The notes below the pieces were generated by a model, which saw only the letters and a program-made list of their open reading frames with translations, had not been told where the DNA came from and made no database searches. The translations under genes and the position numbers were made by a program. This document shows positions 6,520 through 10,077 of a stretch of DNA of 10,077 nucleotides, piece by piece (the first letter of the stretch is position 1; each line of letters opens with the position of its first letter). Source of the stretch: Actinomycetota bacterium. Lineage in GTDB: Bacteria; Actinomycetota; Actinomycetes; Actinomycetales; Microbacteriaceae. The stretch spans positions 1 to 10,077 of the forward strand of contig WLHO01000019.1 in NCBI GenBank assembly GCA_009702645.1. The letters are read 5' to 3'.

Positions 6520-6801
6520 ATGGAATGGTTTTGGGCGATTGGCTTTGCCGTAGCGATGCTTTTATGGTCCGGAATCTACTTGATCCGGAAGTTGTTGAGA
6601 TTTGGTCCGCCAGCTAAGAAACTGGCAACCCAGCTTGAGGCCCTTAATGCAGCTAACGCCAAAGTCCCAGAGATTGCCAAGGCACTTTCAGCCTTAGGCG
6701 ATGACCCTGCAGTCCACATTGCCAGGCGTCAGCAGCTGCTACGCGAGGCGAGGGAGCGCAAGCGCCAGCGAGAGCGTAGGCTTAGGTCTAGAGATTTTTA
6801 G
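6520..6801 (+). CDS. Small membrane protein with a very basic C-terminal tail, function unknown
   Basis: I do not recognise a named family. The 93-residue product has one N-terminal hydrophobic segment (about 4-23, WFWAIGFAVAMLLWSGIYLI), then a basic stretch (RKLLRFGPPAKK), a helical Ala/Leu-rich middle (about 37-66), and an Arg/Lys-dense tail (about 69-93, including RERKRQRERR). With one membrane anchor, the positive residues after it predict an inside-facing C-terminus, so the basic helix would lie in the cytoplasm near the membrane, where it could touch lipid head groups, nucleic acid or ribosomes. That is inference. It is likely a real gene: it fills the space between pafC (11 bp) and tatA (18 bp) exactly, and an AGG about 10 bases before the ATG could serve as the ribosome binding site. 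Confidence 0.75.
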   Translation: MEWFWAIGFAVAMLLWSGIYLIRKLLRFGPPAKKLATQLEALNAANAKVPEIAKALSALGDDPAVHIARRQQLLREARERKRQRERRLRSRDF

Positions 6802-6809
6802 TAAGAGAT

Positions 6810-6814
6810 AGGGA
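6810..6814 (+). promoter_or_regulatory. tatA: Ribosome binding site of tatA
   Basis: AGGGA lies 5 bases before the ATG at 6820, one of the few recognisable Shine-Dalgarno sequences in this gene run. It sits in the 18-bp gap after the small membrane protein gene, so tatA does not depend on overlap for initiation. Confidence 0.6.
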
Positions 6815-6819
6815 AACCA

Positions 6820-7011
6820 ATGCGTCTACAGGGCTGGGAATGGATCATTATTCTTGCGATTGTTCTGCTGATCTGGGGTGGTCCAAAGCTTCCAGGTCTG
6901 GCCAAATCACTTGCGCAGTCCATGCGTATTTTCCGCAAGGAGATCAAGACCACTGACGAAGCAAAGCCGGCAGACAAGCCAGCTGAGGGTGAAACACCCG
7001 CCGACAAGTAA
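6820..7011 (+). CDS. tatA: Sec-independent (Tat) translocase subunit TatA
   Basis: Pore-forming or membrane-thinning component of the twin-arginine translocase, which exports folded proteins. The 63-residue protein has a short N-terminal transmembrane helix (about 6-20), the hinge WGGPKLPGL at 19-27, an amphipathic helix (about 28-42, AKSLAQSMRIFRKEIK), and a short acidic, Pro-rich tail with a repeated PADK unit. The usual Phe-Gly before the hinge is W19-G20 here, and the Gly of the common LGxS(M/L)R motif is A32. It is at the short end for TatA. The stop TAA is followed immediately by the tatC GTG, with no intervening base. No tatB-like gene lies next to it, so TatB is either encoded elsewhere or its role is covered by TatA. 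Confidence 0.92.
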   Translation: MRLQGWEWIIILAIVLLIWGGPKLPGLAKSLAQSMRIFRKEIKTTDEAKPADKPAEGETPADK

Positions 7012-7803
7012 GTGGCAAGGAAGAAAAACCCCGACGCCAAAATGAGCCTTTCGGGGCATCTCAAAGAGCTTCGCAATCGACTGTTTTGGTCTGCCTTGTT
7101 CATCATCGGCGGATCTGTAGCTGGATGGTTCATGTTCGATGCTGTCTTCAATGAACTTCAAAGACCGATTGTCGAATTGGCAGCTAAGCCTGGAAGCAAT
7201 GCAACAATCAACTTTCCAACGGTTGTTTCTGCCTTCGACGTTCGACTTCAGGTTTCGATATTCCTTGGCATTTTGATGAGTGCTCCGATCTGGCTATACA
7301 ACCTTTGGGCCTTTGTGACACCGGGCCTAAAAAAGCGAGAGCGCCGCTACACGATTGGTTTTGTTCTTGCATCTGTCCCATTGTTTATTGGCGGAACAGC
7401 TCTTGCTTGGTCTTCGCTTCCAACCTTTGTCGTAGTACTTGTTGGTTTTACTCCTGATGGAGCAGCAAACGTCATCAATGCCAGTGAATACATACTCTTT
7501 ACAATTCGCATCCTGCTTGTGTTCGGTCTGGCCTTTGTTCTACCGGTTGCTCTAGTGATGTTGAATTTTGCAGGAGTTATCACGGCAGAGAACATCATCA
7601 AGTCCTGGAGGATGGCTGTATTTGTCTCTGCTGTGGTTGGAGCAATCGCAACACCGGTAGCCGAGCCCATGGCAATGTTCTTGCTTATGGTCCCGTTGCT
7701 CATTCTTTACTTCCTGGCTGCCGGCATCGCCTATCTGCATGACAAACGCGTTGCCAAAAAACTCGCAGCTCTTGAACTAGCTGACCCACAAGCAGCGGAG
7801 TAA
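7012..7803 (+). CDS. tatC: Sec-independent (Tat) translocase subunit TatC
   Basis: Multispanning receptor that binds twin-arginine signal peptides and recruits TatA. The 263 residues contain six hydrophobic segments (about 24-44, 78-100, 114-134, 160-186, 200-215 and 217-240), as expected. The N-terminal cytosolic signature HLKELRNRL is at 16-24, and FVTPGLKKRE at 101-110 supplies the conserved Glu (E110) of the signal-peptide binding site. The loop motif ATPVAEP is at 213-219. The GTG at 7012 directly follows the tatA stop and lacks a spaced ribosome binding site of its own, implying coupled initiation. ATG 7042 (residue 11) is an alternative, but starting at 7012 keeps the basic N-terminal RKKNP stretch that I associate with actinobacterial TatC proteins. 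The helicase gene follows 5 bp later. Confidence 0.95.
   Translation: MARKKNPDAKMSLSGHLKELRNRLFWSALFIIGGSVAGWFMFDAVFNELQRPIVELAAKPGSNATINFPTVVSAFDVRLQVSIFLGILMSAPIWLYNLWAFVTPGLKKRERRYTIGFVLASVPLFIGGTALAWSSLPTFVVVLVGFTPDGAANVINASEYILFTIRILLVFGLAFVLPVALVMLNFAGVITAENIIKSWRMAVFVSAVVGAIATPVAEPMAMFLLMVPLLILYFLAAGIAYLHDKRVAKKLAALELADPQAAE
7797..7800 (+). promoter_or_regulatory. Ribosome binding site of the helicase gene
   Basis: GGAG at the end of tatC lies 8 bases before the GTG at 7809 and supports that start. The next in-frame Met codon is far inside the helicase core, so no other start gives a complete domain. Confidence 0.55.
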
Positions 7804-7808
7804 TACTC

Positions 7809-10077
7809 GTGGCCAACGAGGACCTGAGCGCATCTGAACGCTATGCCAGGGCAAAGGTTAAGCAATCGGCCCCTAGTTACAACTCATTTCTAGAACTTCT
7901 CGATTTTGCTTTGGACCCATTTCAGGAGCAGGCCTGTCACGCTCTAGCCAAAGGGAAGGGTGTATTGGTAGCTGCTCCAACAGGTGCCGGTAAAACAATC
8001 GTCGGAGAGTTTGCAATCCACCTTGCAATCGAGAAAAACCAAAAAGTTTTTTACACAACTCCTATCAAGGCCTTGAGCAACCAAAAGTATGCAGAACTAG
8101 TAGCAAGATATGGCCCTGATCGCGTCGGCCTACTCACCGGAGACACCAACACCAACTCCGACGCCCAGATTGTTGTTATGACAACTGAAGTGCTAAGAAA
8201 CATGATTTATGCCAATTCGGATTCACTGATTGAACTTGGCTATGTGGTCATGGATGAAGTTCACTACCTTGCCGATCGATTCAGGGGAGCGGTTTGGGAG
8301 GAGGTAATCCTGCATCTTCCCAAGGACGTGAAGTTGGTTTCCCTCAGTGCGACCGTTTCCAACGCTGAGGAATTCGGCGCCTGGCTTGAGGAAGTTCGTG
8401 GCGATACCGAGATTGTTGTTTCAGAGCATCGACCAGTTCCGCTGGATCAACACGTGTTGTTTGGAGACGAACTCATGGAGCTTTTCGCGGCAGGTTCCAA
8501 GAACCAAAGAGTTAATGCAGAACTTGTCCAGAAGCATTCAAGCAAGCTTCGAATTCCACTTGGTAAGTACACCAAGGGCAAAAAGCCTAAGGGTGAGTTA
8601 GATCGTCGCTTCTCCAGGATTCCCAAAATTAGTAAGCCAGAAGTTGTCGAAATCTTGGAGGATAACGACCTGCTGCCGGCAATCTTTTTCATCTTCTCGC
8701 GGGTAGGTTGTGATGCAGCGGTTAGAGCCTGTCACCAGTATGGAGTTCGCCTTACCACTCGAGAAGAACAGCAAGAGATCAGATACCTGGTTGAGCAGAA
8801 AACCGCGTCTATAGCTGATGAGGATCTGGCTACCCTTGGCTACTTTGAATGGCTCAGTGGTCTTGAAAGAGGGGTCGCCGCCCATCACGCTGGAATGTTG
8901 CCGGCGTTTAAGGAAGTAGTTGAAGAGCTCTTCTTGAGAAAGCTTGTGAGGGTTGTGTTCGCAACGGAAACTCTGGCTCTTGGCATAAACATGCCAGCTA
9001 GAACAGTGGTTCTTGAGCGTCTCGATAAATTCAATGGCGAATCAAGAGTTCAGATAACACCAGGGGAGTACACCCAGCTAACTGGACGTGCAGGAAGACG
9101 CGGCATCGACACCTTGGGTCACTCCGTGATTCAGTGGTCAGGAAATCTTGATCCGGCAAGTGTTGCTGGTCTTGCGAGCAAACGAAGTTATCCACTAATT
9201 AGCCCATTCAAACCAACTGCAAACATGGCAGTGAATCTGATTGAAGCATTCGGGCGCAAAAGAGCCAGGGAGGTTCTGGAAACATCCTTTGCCCAATTCC
9301 AAGCCGATAGATCCGTGGTTGGGCTGGCCAAAGGCATACGTGAGAAGCAAATCTCATTGGATGGCTATGCCAAATCGATGGAGTGTCACCTCGGCGACTT
9401 CTTTGCTTACTCGAGCATCAGACGAGAACTCAGCGATATAGAAAAGCTACTTTCTTCAACTAGGACTAGGGCCGAACGTGGCAAGGACATTCGACAGACC
9501 AAGGGTCGCAGTGAGCATGAGCGCAAGTTAGCTGAACTGAAAGTGCGCATGAAGACCCACCCCTGTCATTTGTGCTCGCATCGTGAGGCTCATTCAAGAT
9601 GGGCAGAGCGCTGGTGGCAACTCCATAGGGAAACACAGGCAATCCTGGATCAGATTGAAGGCCGAACGAACCTAGTTGCATCTACTTTCGACAAGATATG
9701 CGAGCTTCTGATTGAGCTTGAGTACCTAGATTCTTCGGATCAAGATTTGATTGTCACTGATTCAGGCAAGATGCTTGCGCGTATTTACGGCGAACGTGAC
9801 TTGTTGGTCGCGGAAGCTTTACGCCTAAAGATTTGGGACAACTTGGATGCCCCGTCACTTGCAGCTATGGCGGCAGCCCTAGTTTATGAACCGCGTAGAG
9901 ATGACGAGAACTTCGAGCCGCGCGCGGTGAAAGGAAACTTCCAGGAAAGTTTCACAAAAACCCAGCAACTTTGGGATGAGCTAGAAGGGCTTTCAAAAAA
10001 GTACAAACTGCCGCGCTCCTCAAGGTTAGAAATGGATTTGAGCTACCCAATTCACCGGTGGGCGACCGGGGCAAAAC
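7809..10077 (+). CDS. helY: HelY-like DExH-box RNA helicase (Ski2/Mtr4-type), C-terminus beyond the window
   Basis: ATP-dependent RNA helicase of the Ski2-like superfamily 2 group, probably acting in RNA processing or decay. The frame is open without a stop from the GTG at 7809 to the window end, giving 756 residues; actinobacterial HelY proteins are longer, so the C-terminus is missing. Visible motifs: motif I APTGAGKT with K62, Ia TPIKALSNQK, motif II DEVH at 149-152, motif III SAT at 180-182, ETLALGINMPARTVV, and motif VI QLTGRAGRRG at 423-432. The region after about 480 carries a charged helical insertion and a CHLC pair with nearby His (C586, C589, H591, H595), a possible metal site inside HPCHLCSHREAHSRWAER. 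The end resembles the start of a DSHCT domain. Its place after tatC matches the actinobacterial order pafBC-tatA-tatC-helY. Confidence 0.93.
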   Translation, partial: MANEDLSASERYARAKVKQSAPSYNSFLELLDFALDPFQEQACHALAKGKGVLVAAPTGAGKTIVGEFAIHLAIEKNQKVFYTTPIKALSNQKYAELVARYGPDRVGLLTGDTNTNSDAQIVVMTTEVLRNMIYANSDSLIELGYVVMDEVHYLADRFRGAVWEEVILHLPKDVKLVSLSATVSNAEEFGAWLEEVRGDTEIVVSEHRPVPLDQHVLFGDELMELFAAGSKNQRVNAELVQKHSSKLRIPLGKYTKGKKPKGELDRRFSRIPKISKPEVVEILEDNDLLPAIFFIFSRVGCDAAVRACHQYGVRLTTREEQQEIRYLVEQKTASIADEDLATLGYFEWLSGLERGVAAHHAGMLPAFKEVVEELFLRKLVRVVFATETLALGINMPARTVVLERLDKFNGESRVQITPGEYTQLTGRAGRRGIDTLGHSVIQWSGNLDPASVAGLASKRSYPLISPFKPTANMAVNLIEAFGRKRAREVLETSFAQFQADRSVVGLAKGIREKQISLDGYAKSMECHLGDFFAYSSIRRELSDIEKLLSSTRTRAERGKDIRQTKGRSEHERKLAELKVRMKTHPCHLCSHREAHSRWAERWWQLHRETQAILDQIEGRTNLVASTFDKICELLIELEYLDSSDQDLIVTDSGKMLARIYGERDLLVAEALRLKIWDNLDAPSLAAMAAALVYEPRRDDENFEPRAVKGNFQESFTKTQQLWDELEGLSKKYKLPRSSRLEMDLSYPIHRWATGAK

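Noticed and set aside
6977..7011. Repeated PADK-type units in the TatA tail as a nucleotide repeat
   Set aside because: Only two imperfect copies; acidic and Pro/Ala-rich tails of variable length are ordinary in TatA proteins.
6798..7151. 117-residue open frame on the minus strand opposite tatA and tatC
   Set aside because: It overlaps two well-supported genes, has low-complexity Ser/Ala-rich composition, has no recognisable motif, and is best explained as an antisense shadow.
7347..7703. 118-residue open frame on the minus strand opposite tatC
   Set aside because: Composition (Thr, Ala, Met-rich) reflects the reverse complement of membrane-protein codons; there is no start signal or neighbour logic.
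1..10077. Mobile elements, CRISPR arrays, tRNA or rRNA genes, riboswitches, and an undescribed defence or toxin system
   Set aside because: Nearly all sequence is used by conserved housekeeping genes in a known actinobacterial order; no transposase, array, cloverleaf or unexplained non-coding block longer than 85 bp is present.

Overview
The window looks like a chromosomal stretch from an actinobacterium with a compact, streamlined genome. The base composition is close to 50% GC by eye. The gene order (uppP, PAC2-family gene, HAD phosphatase, trmI, FKBP lipoprotein, pafB, pafC, small membrane protein, tatA, tatC, helY-like helicase) matches the actinobacterial neighbourhood that in many relatives also carries the Pup-proteasome genes. 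The modest GC and very tight packing suggest a small-genome Microbacteriaceae-type lineage, such as the freshwater Luna/Rhodoluna/Aquiluna group. That placement is an inference from synteny and not a sequence match.

Layout: a short acidic protein of unknown function (partial or TTG-initiated) overlaps uppP by 4 bp. uppP runs convergently into a minus-strand PAC2-family gene, and the two stop codons share one CTAG palindrome. An 85-bp divergent gap (1877-1961) is the only real intergenic space and probably holds the promoters for both sides. From 1962 to the end every gene is on the plus strand, with gaps of at most 18 bp or small overlaps: HAD phosphatase, tRNA m1A58 methyltransferase, FKBP-type lipoprotein, PafB, PafC, a small membrane protein, TatA, TatC, and a large DExH RNA helicase that runs off the right edge. 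Clear non-coding sequence inside the window totals only about 130 bp.

Functional themes: cell-wall lipid carrier recycling (UppP), tRNA modification (TrmI), extracytoplasmic protein folding (FKBP lipoprotein), DNA-damage transcription control (PafB/PafC), folded-protein export (TatA/TatC) and RNA processing (HelY-like helicase). The most notable feature is an absence. The proteasome and pupylation genes (mpa/arc, dop, pup, prcB, prcA, pafA) that lie between trmI and pafBC in many actinobacteria are not here. trmI is joined to the FKBP gene by 6 bp, while pafBC and a PAC2-family protein remain. I found no RNA genes, mobile elements, CRISPR arrays or repeats, and no clearly undescribed system. 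The less usual observations are listed as findings.
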